From: Prostheceraeus crozeri | Lineage: Eukaryota > Platyhelminthes > Polycladida > Euryleptidae | Direction: 5' to 3' | DNA length: 64,000 nucleotides | NCBI GenBank assembly: GCA_907163375.1 | Contig: CAJQUW010016865.1 | Coordinates: 83,947-147,946, forward strand | Notes under the pieces: model-generated | The model's input: only the letters and a program-made list of their open reading frames with translations | What the model was told of the DNA's origin: nothing | Database searches by the model: none | Part shown: positions 22,641 to 35,272 of the stretch, piece by piece | How positions within the stretch are numbered: the stretch's first letter is position 1 | Layout of the letters: each line of letters starts with the position of its first letter | Program-made: the position numbers and the translations under genes

Positions 22641-25600
22641 TTCTAGTGCTGTGATGAGTTCGGTCAGTCATAAAACTTCAATGATCAAACTTTACTTTTA
22701 CAAACGTGCGTCGCGGTAAAACTATTTGACTACACTAACTTTGCAAACCATGATACACTTTCTGACTAGACTTACGAATACAACTTTGATGATCAAACTT
22801 TATTTTCAGAAACGTGCGTCGCGGTAAAATTATTTGACTACACTAACGCCTGCATTTTATGACATTTGTGTTTCATAAAACGCCATGATCAAACTTTCTA
22901 ACTATACATCAACCTGTGTTGCAGTAAAAGTTTTGTACAACATGATAAAGTTTCTGACTACACTGACAAGAGCTTGTTCACTAGGAAAGAGAGAAGTCTG
23001 TGACGTGTTGCGTGTGGCGCATGAATGTCCTCCCGTTTCATCCCTTCATCATTTCGTCTCCGTGATAGAGACAGTTCTTAAAAGAACTTATGGTTCATTC
23101 TCGCATGGTTGGCCAACTGTCGGGGGACAAGTACAATGGAGATTTTATGAGGTGACCTGTGGCAGATAGCTAAATGTCGCCCTAGCGGTCAGAATACAAC
23201 GCTGAGACGAAAGGCAACCACTTGGAAACATGACGCAGAGAGGTTTCACAAGGATTACCATTGCCCACGTCCCGTGCAGTACTCATCGCTACGGACTTCA
23301 CCGCTGTCTCGAAAGAACGCCCACCGACAGGAAGCATGACACCGAAAATCTCCGTAACTTGCACCGTCCATGACTTGATAGCCAAACATGAAAACCGGCG
23401 GAGTTGGTAAGAGGAAACATCCCAAGTCATTGCTTTGATCAGCTTGATAGCAAGCCGTAGAGAGGGATAGCAAGACGTGATTCACCAGCGATTTGCAATG
23501 GAGATGTTTAGATGCCACCCATGACAAGATAGCTAAGACTCAACCGATTGGCGTTCAAAGTGCTACGTTGAGAACTGTGTCAAATGCCCAACATGGGTCG
23601 CCCCAGCGGCTTCGGTCTAAAATATGACACACTTCCTTGCCACACTTATCACTACCGCATCATCCGCCGTCCCGAAGGAACACCCTGTCAGTGGAATATT
23701 ACAGCAAAACTCTCCGTGCCTTGCTCGCTTTCAGTGAATAGCTGCTTGGTTCATGAGAAGACTGGCTTGTACACACTTATCCATGCCTTCATTGACTTCA
23801 GCAAGGTCGAAAACCCCAGTAAACCTCCAAAAATAGTGAATTTAAATTTTTCAGCATTTAGCAATACTTATGAAATTTTATAAGTAGTCTGTCCATATAG
23901 GTCTGATCAATAGCGACCGAACCTTTTTTGAATCAAGCCAAACGGACTTGTAGAAGCAAAGTTACAAGCCTTTAAAGTTTTGGAGTCTTTTATGGACTGG
24001 AGACGAAGGCCATCTCCTGGCGAACCTCTAAGTCTGACGCCTTAGCTGATATCAGCAATGAAATTTTCTAAGTCGGTTTCTTACAGAAACTCGGTTTTTC
24101 AGATTTCCAATGCTATCATCAGAGCTCCAGAGTTCATCTACCCCAACCCAGTCGGGAGGAGAACTAATTTCCACAAGCAGAGTTTCCACTTATATAGTTT
24201 GTGGCGATCAGCTGATGACGTAATATCCATCATCCAAAAACTTTAAACCCGTCTATCTCCGATTCTACTGCTCCGATTGACTTCAAATTTTGAGTGCCAT
24301 GTTCTCTTGCTCTCACCTTTCATTTAAGACATCCTTCGACCCTCTACGATGACCAAGAGCCGGGCTGAAAAAACTCTGTCGTTTTTTCAAAAAGTTCCAA
24401 AATCTTGGAAAATGCATAAAAACTCGATTTTCAACAGGCTCTCATTTGGAAACAAAACCTTCCACGCATCTGAAAAGATAGGATCCTAGAAAACCAAGTG
24501 CCGTCTTGCCCCTAAAAGAAACCCGAGCTCCTCATTCACTTCCAATCCTCCGCTATTCATCGGCAAAGGTGGCCATAACTTAACATTTTCAGGAAAAAAT
24601 CTCATGTGGAGACCCAACTTTTCAACTTTTTCTCTGCGATTGACTTGAAACTCACCCTCTACATGCAGAATGGCACGCTGACTCCCAATCTAGTCTATGT
24701 TTTCCTTCCGAGGCTTGGTTCACGCGCTAGAGCGATTTTCGTAAAAATTCTAACTCTGTCGTTTTTTCACCAATGTCCAAAAATTTCAATGACGTCTCAC
24801 ATCTATACTAAGGCAGATAGGAACAAGCCGTGGCCTCCACTGAATTTGTCTCACTCTCAGCTTTCAAATGAGCTATTGCACGACTTTCTACGATCTCTAA
24901 CACCAAAGTTGGAAGTCTGACCGAAGGGGGGGGCGTCCTGAAAATTTTGTCTCTCCGATGTCGCTGGAAACATCCTTCCTAACCCAAAATGGGACAAAAA
25001 TTCCAAATCTGGCCTCCGTTTTCCCATCCGAGGTCTCCTTCATGTCGAAAAACGACTTTTCTCATCCCAAAACATCCAAAACTTGACTTTTCCAACTCTG
25101 ACGTTTTCCTGCCATTTTTCTCCCTAAACCCAGGAAAATTGGACCAAACTGAGCTTTCCACTGCATTTTTCTCACTCTTAGCTTTCAAATGAGCTATCAC
25201 ACGACTTTGTACGATCTCTAACACCAAAGTTGGAAGTTTGACAGGAGGGGGGGACGTCCTCAAAACTTTTTCTCTCCGATGTCGCTGGAAACATCCTTCC
25301 TAACCCAAAATTTCACGTAGATTCCGAATCTGGCCTCCGTTTTCCCATCCGAGGTCTCCTTCATGCCGGAAAACGACTTTTCTCATCCCAAAACTTCAAC
25401 ACCCGCCTTTTTCCAACTCTGACGTTTTCAGAGATTCCACCCCTTGCCTCTCAGGAAAACTCCTCCCTACCTTCCTTCCCCACCCAAAATTTCACGCAGA
25501 TTCCAAATCTAAACTCCAATTTCCCATCCAAACCCTCCTTCATGACGATTTTTAGCCTTTCTCATCCCGAAACCATCAACACCCACCTTTTCTCACTCTA

Positions 25601-25829
25601 GCCTTCCCACATTCCACCCCTTCTCCCTTCCCAACCCTTACCGGAAAACTCCTTCCTTCCTTGCAGAGGGGGGTAGGGAGCAGTTTCCTCCTCTCGGACC
25701 CATTCCTCCCAGCACATCCTTGACCAACTCCTTCCTCTCTCCAGAGGGGGGGCCTGAGTCAACATGATGACTCATCGATGACTCATCACTGCACCGCACT
25801 GCGCTTGCGTCTGCCACGGGATTACTACT
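22640..25829. repeat. Polinton A right terminal inverted repeat
   Basis: The inverse of 11751-14375, nearly identical over long stretches; for example, the 94-residue frame at 22885-23169 is identical to that at 13739-14023. It contains extra inner sequence (about 23800-24780) that is also found in the Polinton B left repeat (36240-37200). The end is ...GGGATTACTACT at 25829. Confidence 0.93.
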
Positions 25830-25835
25830 ATGAAT
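25830..25835. repeat. Target site duplication, right copy (atgaat)
   Basis: Identical to 11745-11750. It confirms the exact right boundary of Polinton A. Confidence 0.9.
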
Positions 25836-25839
25836 CTAT

Positions 25840-26223
25840 TTGTAAATGGGAATCAGAAGTTACATTATGTGCAATTACAAATCAGGTTAAAGATGCTATC
25901 CAAAATTCCCATCCAAAATGACACCAAGAAAACGGACATTCTGCTTGAAGTCTACATCAGTAAACTCAGTGTCGAGGTCGACTATTTCCTGCAAAACGGG
26001 CCAGCTAATCATGTACGGCAATGATGGCATGAGCGGTTGGGGATTTCATCCTAATCCCAAACTGATTGTTGCTACGAAAGGAACTAAATGACGGTTTCAA
26101 CTCATTGAGAATAAATTTCTCTGCAACCTTTGCTGGCAGCGGTAGAAGGCTTACTGGATGAAGATCAGTAACTTCATGGCCCGACGACTTGGGAAAAGGA
26201 ACAATGTCCCCAATTTTCCACAA
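25840..26223 (-). pseudogene. LINE reverse transcriptase fragment
   Basis: The minus-strand frame 26223-26005 carries WKIGDIVPFPKS, then LHPVSLLPLPAKVAEKFIL, then NNQFGIRMKSPTAHAI. These are the 'W......IPK....d.RPISLL....K..E......l' and 'Q.GFR...sT..a' blocks that open a non-LTR reverse transcriptase domain. Further along the strand VRFLGVILD is recognisable. The catalytic YxDD block between them is missing, so the fragment is internally deleted. It may be the same LINE family as the two 3' ends in the window. It touches the Polinton A target site, so Polinton A may have landed in or beside it. Confidence 0.75.
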
Positions 26224-26239
26224 TCTTGGGGGCTTTATT

Positions 26240-27086
26240 TAGGGCTTGTCAAACATTTATTGGGGCTTTATGACCCTCTTCCCTGTTAAAATGGAGTTAA
26301 AACGAACCTGCTCGATCTACATTTCTTTGCTTCTATTTTAACATTTTAGCTAACTTTTCACTATAGAATTTCGAATTTGCCTCATCACATGCCCAAATTG
26401 ACGTCCGACCTTGAAAGGTACTTTTTACAACTTTAAACTCGATTTTCAATATGAGTGCATTGCTTCATGAATATGAGTGCATGAAAGTAAGGTAATAATA
26501 ATGGTAGCAAACTAATAAAGGACTGGATTTCTACCTGCTAATTAGAAGCCTAAAGCAAGACATCAGACTCCTATGAAGACATGAAATTTATAATGGGCCG
26601 AGCAGCATGCATATCCTAACTGCCAGTGTTTATGAAGCGAATGATCTGACAGCAAAAAACAACCGAAATCAATTGATTAAGCACTGATATCAATTAGTTA
26701 GGACACAGAAGAGCCACCAACCGGATGTACAATCACCAATCGACCGATGCATCAAGCCGATAGCACTGCTGATAAAACAGCTCGCCAAGCTTATTGAATT
26801 TAATAGCTTGAACAATACCAAAGCAGTCGTATCGATTTCTATGAAAAACAAGATCTGCCTTGATATTTCATGCTTCTTATTGTTTGATTTCTATGCTGAA
26901 CCGGATTGAACACTTTTGAGAATATCTACGAAACTTAATGAGCCTGTCCGTAATTTCTAACAATGAAAGTATCAACAAAAGCAAACAAAATCGATTCGAT
27001 GTTAAGAGTATTCATGCCGATTGATAATGTAGATTGCAAACCAAATCTCTACCCAGTCAATACATAACTAACGGACGAAATACATC
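26240..27086. other. No recognisable gene
   Basis: AT-rich DNA between the LINE scrap and the small inverted repeat before the Tc1-type element. No coding or RNA signal seen. Confidence 0.5.
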
Positions 27087-27233
27087 GAGAGCCGGTCATT
27101 CCTCCGGAAAACTAAATATTTGTCAATCATTATCAATTTGATTGCAGGTGAGTTATTTGATAACTTCAATTTTGTCTGATTAATTGCTTGCTACCTGTAT
27201 ATCTATCCTGGCATTATATATTGACCGGCTCTC
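27087..27233. repeat. Short inverted-repeat pair, possible mini-MITE
   Basis: gagagccggtca at 27087-27098 returns as tgaccggctctc at 27222-27233, a perfect 12-bp inverted pair 147 bp end to end. No clear target duplication. It could be chance or a tiny MITE. Confidence 0.35.
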
Positions 27234-27559
27234 CAAAACTTGTTAATAAAACTTGTAAATGAATTGTGATTGTTATATAAACAAGAAATTAATCCAAGAA
27301 AAGATGCAAAATCACAACTAAGATTCATTCATTCATGAGAATACTAAGATGTGAGATAATGAATCATTGAACATGCATGTACAGATTGTTTCATAAAAAA
27401 TGGATCACCCTTAAACATCGCCTTAACTTCAACTTTGTCTAACTCCGCCAAACTTGAACGAATTTCTCTGAAATTTGGAAGATATGTCAGTTGTGCTTAC
27501 TAATATCACTGTTGGAAATTTCAAGCATGAATATTGAGTTGTTTTCCTGTTATAGATAA

Positions 27560-29340
27560 AAAAGTAGTAGGCAGGTTGTCGTGACGTACGGGGGGGGGTT
27601 TCAAGTTTTCAACGGAGGGAGGGGTGGTGACCCAATGCGTCAGGATATTATTATCTGTCATATATAGCAGAGGGCGTGCATGTTAAGTCGGTGCTAACGG
27701 TTGGGAGAGGGATCGTGGAAGAGAAGCGAGAGAGAGAAGATGGGACGATAAATAGAATTGACAGAAGAGTGCAGATTCAGGGTGGGGAGTCTCACAACTT
27801 TGCGGTTGTGAGTCGGGATTCGCGATTCGTCGTTTTTTCAATGATCCGTTTTTTTTGAAGAGCTGGGATTAGGAAAAGAGGCGAGAGAAAAGATTGAGGA
27901 AAACAGAGAAGGACAGAAGGAGAGGGGATCTGCGGGGATATGAGAAGCCGTTCGAGGCTTTCTCAAGGGAGGCTAATCCATGAACATCTTAGTGGGTGGA
28001 CCAGCCACAGTTCGTGGCGAAAGTTGAAGGGGTTGAAACTTTTCGGGTGGTCCTCGTGGTGGTACGTTTATGTACGACGTTTTTGGTAGCTTTCTTTGGA
28101 AATGTTTCGAATATTTGATGACTTCAGGAAAGACTGGGTGACGATGAAAAAATTTTTCCTGACAACTCAAGAGACCCGAAAAGGCTGCGCCTCTGTTGCT
28201 GAGATGCAAGCAATGGAGGTAAGTCGAGGATTCTCCCGGTGGATAGGAGGATTGTCTCGGCGGTGATTGGCTCTGCAGTATGGAGGAGTATTTTGTGTAT
28301 GGATGGATTGACCGGAAATCAGTATGTATGGGACGGGCTGATTGACGAGTAAAGAACGGATTATTAACGTATACAACTGGAACGAAAACGACGTGGGATT
28401 GTGAACGTTCACGGAAGGAAAAAAAGAAATCATGCGGTGTAAAAGAAGTGGTTCAAAACCCAAGCTTATGCGAACGTTGTTTGAGAATAAGGCGATAAGG
28501 GCCAAAGGAGAGACACTTGTAAGGAGTTTCGACGGAAATTGCGGGTGATTGAAGACAGGAAAGCAACGATGGAGAGCGTCGACCAAGTATTGGTGCATAT
28601 GGCAAAGGAATTTGAGGTGTGATGTTGAAAAGAACTCAATAGTGTCGGAGATCATGTATTCAGCTGGTGTTTGGAAATGGCGTACCTTATCTCGTGTATA
28701 AAAAGTGCCCGGCGGAAATGACGGCGTTCCTCTGAATATAACAACCTGATTGACACGACGTGCAGTATGTACGACGTGGCTATATGACACAGTGGAAAAT
28801 GATGCAAGGAAAAAAGTATTATAGGAATTAGGAATGGCTGGGTGTTCCCAAGATCTCCAAAGGCACGCACAAGAATGCAATGAATTGCAAAATTGTTGTT
28901 GCCAACGGAACTCTAATTCAAGGTTCAAAGTCAACAAGGGTCAGAGTGCTTGGAAATGTTGAAAAAATCGCCTGATGAGGGAGTTCAAGAGGGATGTGGT
29001 CAAGTGTTGGGGATGCGGGGCGCAAAAAATGGTCAGCAGAGAAGGAGCGCAGGAGTCAAGAGTCAGCTAGTATGGTCCAGTGTGACAGACGAGGCTTAGC
29101 TGGGCAAAGAAAGAAATGTGGTTCAAAAAGCTACAGGCAAGGAAAAAAGAGAGCTGTACAACAGAGTAAGGGGGGCAGTGCGGAAGATGGAAGGTGGAAG
29201 GTGGCAGCAACCACCACAGGGAGCGCGAGAGGGATGAGATGATTTATTGGGGCAGCTCGCGGGGGCTGAGGTTCTTGCGACGATTGTGAATGTGGCAGAG
29301 AGAGGGACTACACATCATCTGTGTGTGCGTGTCCTAACTA
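27560..29340. other. Unexplained purine-rich cargo within the Tc1 element
   Basis: About 1.8 kb lies between the Tc1 left end and the transposase, with composition unlike its surroundings: G/A-rich on the plus strand, a G-run at 27591-27599, and a TATATA word at 27660. On the minus strand 28937-28167 is an open frame of 256 residues without a recognisable domain; its plus-strand partner is broken up by stops. A 60-residue plus frame (27676-27858) is Arg/Glu-rich. It could be a separate insertion (for example a short retroelement or captured DNA), but I see no terminal repeats or target duplication. Treat the 256-residue frame as doubtful. Confidence 0.45.
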
Positions 29341-29655
29341 GATCATTTGATCTTCATTTAGCAATGTTACACAAAATCATACCTCACTCTTATAAAATTA
29401 CATTTGTTTCCTTTGTTATGTAATATGTTGTTCTACAAGCCAAAAGCTATCAAGCAAAACAAAAATAAAGAAAATCGGTCAATCAGAGCCAGTATAGCAC
29501 CATTATTCATCAACGATAATGTAGCTGCTACATGTGATTAACTGGACTTCATGTTCCATAGCTTCCTGACTTGGTTGCGGTGGTGTTGGCAGCACTCCTG
29601 ATTGCTTTCAGCCAGAAATCTATCTCTCACCGGTTGAAAACAATAAAAAGCACAA

Positions 29656-30693
29656 ATGAACAATAACGAGATCGCATTCACAAAAGGCAAAGTGTCAGCC
29701 TTGCTAGAACTAGTGTTTTCTTTGCGAGCTACAAGCAAGCGACTAAATGTCCCTTACACAAATGTGCATCGATGGCATAATGATTTTCGACTCTGTCGTA
29801 AAGAGGGCTCTGGCCGTCCGCGCAAAACATCCAAGCGTAGAGATCGCCTAATTTTGAGATTTGTTAAAGTTGATCCAAATCTCTCGTTAACTGAGATGGC
29901 TGCACTAGTCTCGTCTATTTCTAAGTCCACTATTCGTAGACGACTTATTGAGTCGAATTTCAAGAGCTGTAAGAGGCCCTCTCAGATCGAATTATCAGAT
30001 CAGCATACAAAAAGACGTCTCAGATGGGCAATGAGTCATTGTCACTGGCGAAATCAATGGGATCGGGTTGTCTGGTCTGATGAGGCATCAGTCCGTCTGA
30101 AGGATAGTGATGGTCGATTGAGATTATGGATAAAATCTGATCAGGAAATTCCGAGACATTTACATCGTCCCCGGGTACAAGGTGGTGCGACTCTACTGAT
30201 TTGGGCTGGCATTTGGACCAATGGCCGCTCTGAACTTCACATACAGCAAGGAACCATGAATTCTGAACGCTATGTGAATGTTTTACGAATGAACATTGGC
30301 CAAATGATAGATCAACTTGGTGATCCATCGACTTGGTTATTTATGGATGATAATGCTACGTGTCACAGGAGTAGTACAGTCAACTTATGCAAGTCTCAAT
30401 TAGGGCTTAGGACATTATCTTGGCCAGCTCGTTCTCCTGATCTGAATCCCATAGAAAATGTATGGAGTATTATAAAACGTAACGTTCGTCGTTCACTGCT
30501 ACCTACAGATGGCGTATCACAACTTACGTCACTGTTAAAAAGAGAGTGGAGAAAGTTAGATCAGTCAAAAATCAACGATATCATCGAATCAATGCCTAGA
30601 CGAATTGGTAATGTCATTGACAATAAGGGTAGGGCCACAAAATATCAGCTTCTTAAGAACCGTTACTGTATCATAGCTTATCAGATTATATAA
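29656..30693 (+). CDS. Tc1-type transposase, DD34E, 345 residues
   Basis: This enzyme cuts and pastes the element at TA sites. The N-terminal half has the paired helix-turn-helix DNA-binding region (residues about 5-110), including the linker GSGRPRKTSKR at about 52-62 and a second helix-turn-helix with SKSTIRRRL. The DDE domain follows: first Asp in VVWSDEA (about residue 142), second Asp in FMDDNATCHRS (about 232), and the Glu in PDLNPIENVW exactly 34 residues later, the DD34E spacing of Tc1. The length equals the family's usual 340-350, and the frame is open from end to end, so the enzyme could still be functional. The start at 29656 is the first ATG in frame and gives the normal length. 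AT-rich flanks and matching terminal repeats support an element that moved not long ago. Confidence 0.93.
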   Translation: MNNNEIAFTKGKVSALLELVFSLRATSKRLNVPYTNVHRWHNDFRLCRKEGSGRPRKTSKRRDRLILRFVKVDPNLSLTEMAALVSSISKSTIRRRLIESNFKSCKRPSQIELSDQHTKRRLRWAMSHCHWRNQWDRVVWSDEASVRLKDSDGRLRLWIKSDQEIPRHLHRPRVQGGATLLIWAGIWTNGRSELHIQQGTMNSERYVNVLRMNIGQMIDQLGDPSTWLFMDDNATCHRSSTVNLCKSQLGLRTLSWPARSPDLNPIENVWSIIKRNVRRSLLPTDGVSQLTSLLKREWRKLDQSKINDIIESMPRRIGNVIDNKGRATKYQLLKNRYCIIAYQII

Positions 30694-31083
30694 GGACATT
30701 TAAATATATTAGGGACATGAAATAACATGAAAAATGCTTTCTGTATCATACTTATGTGTTTAGTCAAATTTTAGGATGATCCACTTTTTATGAAACGGAC
30801 TGTATTTCAATTCCAGATTATTCATGATCAGTTTTAATTTTGTAGACTTGTAATGCATGGAATGATTTACGCACCTTTTCTTCCGATCTGTATTACCATT
30901 TCACTTACTTGTACATCTCATCCTCCATCCATCATTCATTGTACATAGACACTTTTATCATTTTATCACTTATCATATCAATGCTATGCATATTTGTACT
31001 ACGCTTTCCAAGTTGGAAACTTGGAAAAGTCGACTTTTGACCGTATATCTTTAAGTTCTGCAGGTGAGCAAAGTAGAATGATA

Positions 31084-32803
31084 CGTGGTGCGTCCAATAA
31101 GTTTCCGGACAAATGTAGAAAAACTGCAAATCTTTCAATTCTGACATGATGGATCATTAATTTGGCATATGTAGGTTAGCATGGTATGCCAAGTTTGAAC
31201 ACATTTTCGTTTTTTGTTAGTCTACAGGCCCACTTCAAAAAATTTGCGAAATTTTTGTTATTTTGATGAAATTTTTAGGGTTATCGATACATACAAATGA
31301 AGACAATACATCAAATAAAATCTGCTATGATGGATAGTTAATACACAATATTCAGGTGCATAAGAATGGAACATTCAGTTTTGTCAGCTGACTGTATTCA
31401 CAACGCAGCCGTCCATTCTCGAATGAAGTTCGATGTGAAATCAATCACACCTGTGCATGCAGCAATGTCTTCAACTGAGTTTCTCGTTGGAAAGATTGAA
31501 TGCTGCCGTGCAATTCGTCTGTGTGTTATTAGCAATCAGAATCACGAAATACTGGATAAAATGGCAGCTGTGCAGAGACGAATGACCTTCACGGTCGAAT
31601 ATCGTATTATTTTTTACTGCGGCAGAGTTTCGACGATGTCGACAGAAAGTCAATGATGAAATGATGATCCACCTGAAAGTAGGCCTGCCGAGGCTGTGAC
31701 AACCACGAAGTCTGAGCCGATGGAAATGCCTCTGAACAGGGATCGATGCATTGAGATTGCCACTCTTGGTGAGGAGTGGAATGTGTCCATTTGAAGTGTT
31801 GGGGACCCTCGTGGAAAAATGGGTGTCGAAAAAATAGCAGTTTCCTTTCCTCGCGGCTCCCGATTTCCTACATCTGACATGCGTCGAAGGCAGCCGGAGG
31901 CTCCTGCGAATCTGGACATTACTGAAGAGTTTGGGGAAAGTTTTATTCGTGGTGTTTTCTTACTGTCGATGAAGCTCCTTTGTCTCTACACAATCCACCT
32001 TCAAAACGGGAATCATTCGAATGGAAAATAACTGCCGAGGGGAAACCTTGGAAGACGCGATCGAGAACTAATCATCGTCGATGCCTTTAACTACTATTTT
32101 CTTTCAACGCAACAGAGATTGTGCTTATCAATTTTTTTGGAAGGACAGTCTACCGTTACATGCGCTCATTACTAACAGATCACATTCAAACAGCTCGAGC
32201 AGCTACCCGGAAGCCCCGTTCATAACCTTTCATTTTCCCCATGACAACGCTCAGATGCTGGTTAACGTTTGTTCCCCATTCTCATTCAGCCGGGGCTTTT
32301 CTCATCAATCCGATTTCTAGTTGCACAGAAATCTGAAATAACATTTGTGGTGTGCAATCAATTGAATGCAAATCTGATACGGAAGAATCCAAACGCGAAT
32401 TCCTCGGAAAACTTCATTCTACAAGAAGCGTTTGCGACTTCAGAGTCAGGTGATTGAAGTGTGTTTAACATGAGGGTATTAGCTTGAAAAGGGAATTTTA
32501 AGACCCTCTATTTTTATCAGGTCGTATTGCACCAGTTGTTGATAAAATAATGTTGAACAACACAACCATCAGCGAATATGCTATGCACAAAATAGAAAAG
32601 CAGATCTTTATTTTCTTTTAAATTCATCAAAATAAATTTAGCATATTTTTGAAGTAGGCCTGTAGACTAACAAAAAACGAAAATGTGTTCAAACTTGGCA
32701 TACCATGCTAACCTACATATGCCAAATTAATGATCCATCATGTCAGAATTGAAATATTTGCAGTTTTTCTACATTTGTCCGGAAACTTATTGGACGCACC
32801 ACG
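31084..32803 (+). mobile_element. Decayed mariner element with about 175-bp inverted repeats
   Basis: The left arm, about 31084-31255 (cgtggtgcgtccaataagtt...), returns inverted at about 32630-32803 with few differences; a TA precedes the left end. The length of 1.7 kb suits a mariner with long arms. The internal transposase (31366-32457) is heavily decayed. The right flank shows CA instead of TA, probably a mutated target duplication. Confidence 0.85.
31366..32457 (+). pseudogene. Mariner transposase pseudogene
   Basis: Spread over all three plus frames are mariner (SETMAR-type) blocks in order: a helix-turn-helix region near 31690-31790 with NRDRCIEIATLGEEWNVS; then TSDMRRRQPEAPANL and FGESFIRGVF (the usual 'DQKR.R......L.....P..FL...VT.DE' region) near 31875-31955; LQNGNHSNGK near 32000 (for 'KQ.S.W'); GQSTVTCAHY near 32145; HDNAQM near 32242, the second catalytic Asp; and a C-terminal stretch near 32400-32450. 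At least four frameshifts and several stops. The N-terminal frame, 31366-31656, may include unrelated sequence. Confidence 0.75.
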
Positions 32804-32805
32804 CA

Positions 32806-35266
32806 GATTTCTTCCATTACATCAAATCGATTAGACTTACATAGTTGACCAGTCGTCGGGAGATCATTTTGATTAATGAGAGTGTGTTAGAGAAAACTCC
32901 CCAAGTTTAGGTCGATGCTTTCTTGAAAGTTAAGTACAAAGTTAAAACAGGTCAGACCGATTAGACTTAGTTTCAGCACTGAATTTAGATTATCAGGGTC
33001 TTTAAATAGGAACAAAGTCAGTTCAATGCAGCGTGCGAATAACAGAGCTTCATGAATTTCATGCAACCATAGATGTGATGGGTTTGCACATTGATTTAGC
33101 GAAATGTAAATATACCGTTGCTCTCGAGTGTCGAGCGCTTTTTCTGGCATATGATTTTAAAACGTCATTTTACAGATGTTGGATTGAATACTCTACCACA
33201 TAATTCTCTACATAATAAACTGTCCCTACAAGGAATGTCCCACTGATATGTCGTCAAGCTAAAAGCATTTTGTTTCTTGCAAAATTTAGGAAGACTGGGA
33301 GGACTGGGAGTGTCAAGCATAGCATTTTGAATCACTTCAATTTTGACCGTTTTAATTTTTGTGTACATGGATAAACTTGACCCACGTCTACATTCACAGC
33401 CGACTGTCTAAACCATAGAAAAGTACGAAGCAACTGTTGTCTGCACTTTGATCCACAATGAGAGTCGACTGCCATTCCGAATGTAGCAGAAAAGCAAAAA
33501 GTGATTAGAAAAAACTTTGACTGTCATCGTCACTCTTCAAGAAATATCAGTCAATTTGATTCCCGAAGGATTAGGAAATAACTTTTCCTTACATGTTCTA
33601 TGTTCAAAAGCCCAAAGTCTGCTGTCTCCTCAGACAGAATGAAGCGGGTTCATCTTTTACCTTATCGGGCTCTGATGTCCATCGAGATCACGAATGGAGA
33701 CCTGAAGCACCACTCAGAATTTTGTTATTGATTATGTTAGCTCTGAGGCAATGAAGTGCTCTGAGAAGCTACCAAAGACAAAGTCGCTTCAGAGTGCAAA
33801 ACTAATTGATGAGGAGATTTTTTGAATGGACTACAAATCAAACTGGAGCTTGATGTCGAGGAAAGCTTGCGGCTGATGCTGCCAGTCTTATATTGTAAGA
33901 GATGAAGGCAGACAAATGGTTGCAAAGTCGGAGATCTTTGTAGATCTCTGATTCATTAAGTATCAAAATTACCATACCAAACAAGGATAAATAACAAAAA
34001 AATGGAACCAGTCAAAATAGACTGCTGCGTTTCCTAGTTCACAATGCTTCTCTAATCCTTCTTTGTTGGCATCCTTCTTCTTTTATAAATTCCCGCTCCC
34101 ATATGATGTTATGTTCATCTCTTGGCATACTGTTATACATAATTTGGAATGTTTTATGTTTTAAATGTTACTGCTTTGAAAATGGCCAGAGGTGCTGGAC
34201 CGAAAAGTGCTTTCGGGAATAATGTGGTTTTCGATCCATTGAACGAATTGGGTGTCGTCAAATCGAACAATGACAACATCACCCAACCACCTCTTATACC
34301 AATAACTCCCATGTATGCATGCAAAAAACGATGACATCGATCGATGGTTTGAAGATATGCAAAGTTGATGCATGTAGGCCTACATGGCCTTAAAATGCTA
34401 AATTTGCAAATGTGCGACTTTGATGTTTGCAAACTGATTTTCTTACAGCTTTGCAGATTATATTTCTGGATCTTTCTGTGACGCTCATGCACCATCAGAT
34501 GCAGTCAGCACATATCTTAGAGGAAGTTTTCATTCAATGGGACCTACCAGACGAAGAAGTACGCATTTTGGAAAATTCAAGTTCCTGAGAAAGCGGTTCA
34601 ATCATGTGCTAGCAATAGACAAAAAAATGAGGCCGATTAATACGAATAACAAACATATCGCTTTAAAAAAAGTAGAACTTTAGAAAGATCAAAAAAGTTG
34701 AAGAGACAAATATTTCCTTTGAACAGTGTAGCCTATGTCCACCTATCGTTTGGTCAACTGCTACATTGTGAACTGAACACAGCCATTTGACAGACAATTG
34801 AAAAGCCGAAGCAGCATTTCGTCTGATGCTGCATATAAAGAGACAAATTTCCTGCTTGTCAGACATTTTTGTCTCATCGCAGGGACTACGTGATTTGTAT
34901 TATTACTTTTGATGCATATTATACTACTTGTGCATTTGGTTGCTGTCGTGACAATTACCTATCTCGCATGTGATTTCAATGTTCTTGGTTAATACCTACT
35001 ATATGTCAAACAACAAACTTTTCAGTTGAAGCAAGAAGCTGTCTGTATACTTATCGAGAATGGGAACCATCTTAGCATGTGCCTTTTAACTTCCTTCTAC
35101 TATCGACAAGATATTTTCAAATATAAATTGAATCCAATAAGGAACTGTAATTGAGTGTAATCCATATTATGAATGCTCATTGCGTGGTATTAACACATGT
35201 GAGATGTTGCTTTCTAAAACGCATACACATGTGCGATACTACTTGCCAACAGCCTAGGGCTAAACT
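32806..35266. other. No recognisable gene
   Basis: About 2.5 kb of AT-rich DNA left of Polinton B. Short frames on both strands lack domain signals. No transposon ends found. Confidence 0.5.
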
Positions 35267-35272
35267 ATTAAT

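Larger units (their letters stand above)
11751..25829. mobile_element. Polinton A (Maverick), 14.1 kb, broken
   Basis: The ends AGTAGTAATCCCGTGGCAG and its inverse, the 6-bp atgaat duplication, the long inverted repeats and a protein-primed family B polymerase identify a Polinton/Maverick. Order inside: left repeat; a conserved small protein on the minus strand; a proline-rich and zinc-finger region and the polymerase on the plus strand; two tandem-repeat blocks; a TBP-like gene and an overlapping upstream frame on the minus strand; right repeat. Integrase, packaging ATPase, protease and capsid genes are absent although both ends are present, so this copy looks like a derivative that depended on help from another element. 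The repeats are nearly identical over long stretches, which suggests a fairly young insertion (or conversion between the repeats); the polymerase is nevertheless broken, with about four breaks overall. Confidence 0.95.
27382..30802 (+). mobile_element. Tc1-type DNA transposon with open transposase and extra cargo
   Basis: The left end CAGATTGTTTCATAAAAAAT (27382) and right end, the inverse of CAGTCCGTTTCATAAAAAGT (30802), match at 24 of 29 bases, and TA stands on both sides (27380-27381; 30803-30804). Length is 3.4 kb, about twice the usual Tc1 size; the excess is the cargo at about 27560-29340. The transposase gene (29656-30693) lies in the right half and reads toward the right end. Confidence 0.9.

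Noticed and set aside
28167-28937. 256-codon minus-strand frame as a gene
   Set aside because: No recognisable domain; openness may follow from the purine-rich opposite strand having few stop complements. Kept only as part of the cargo description.
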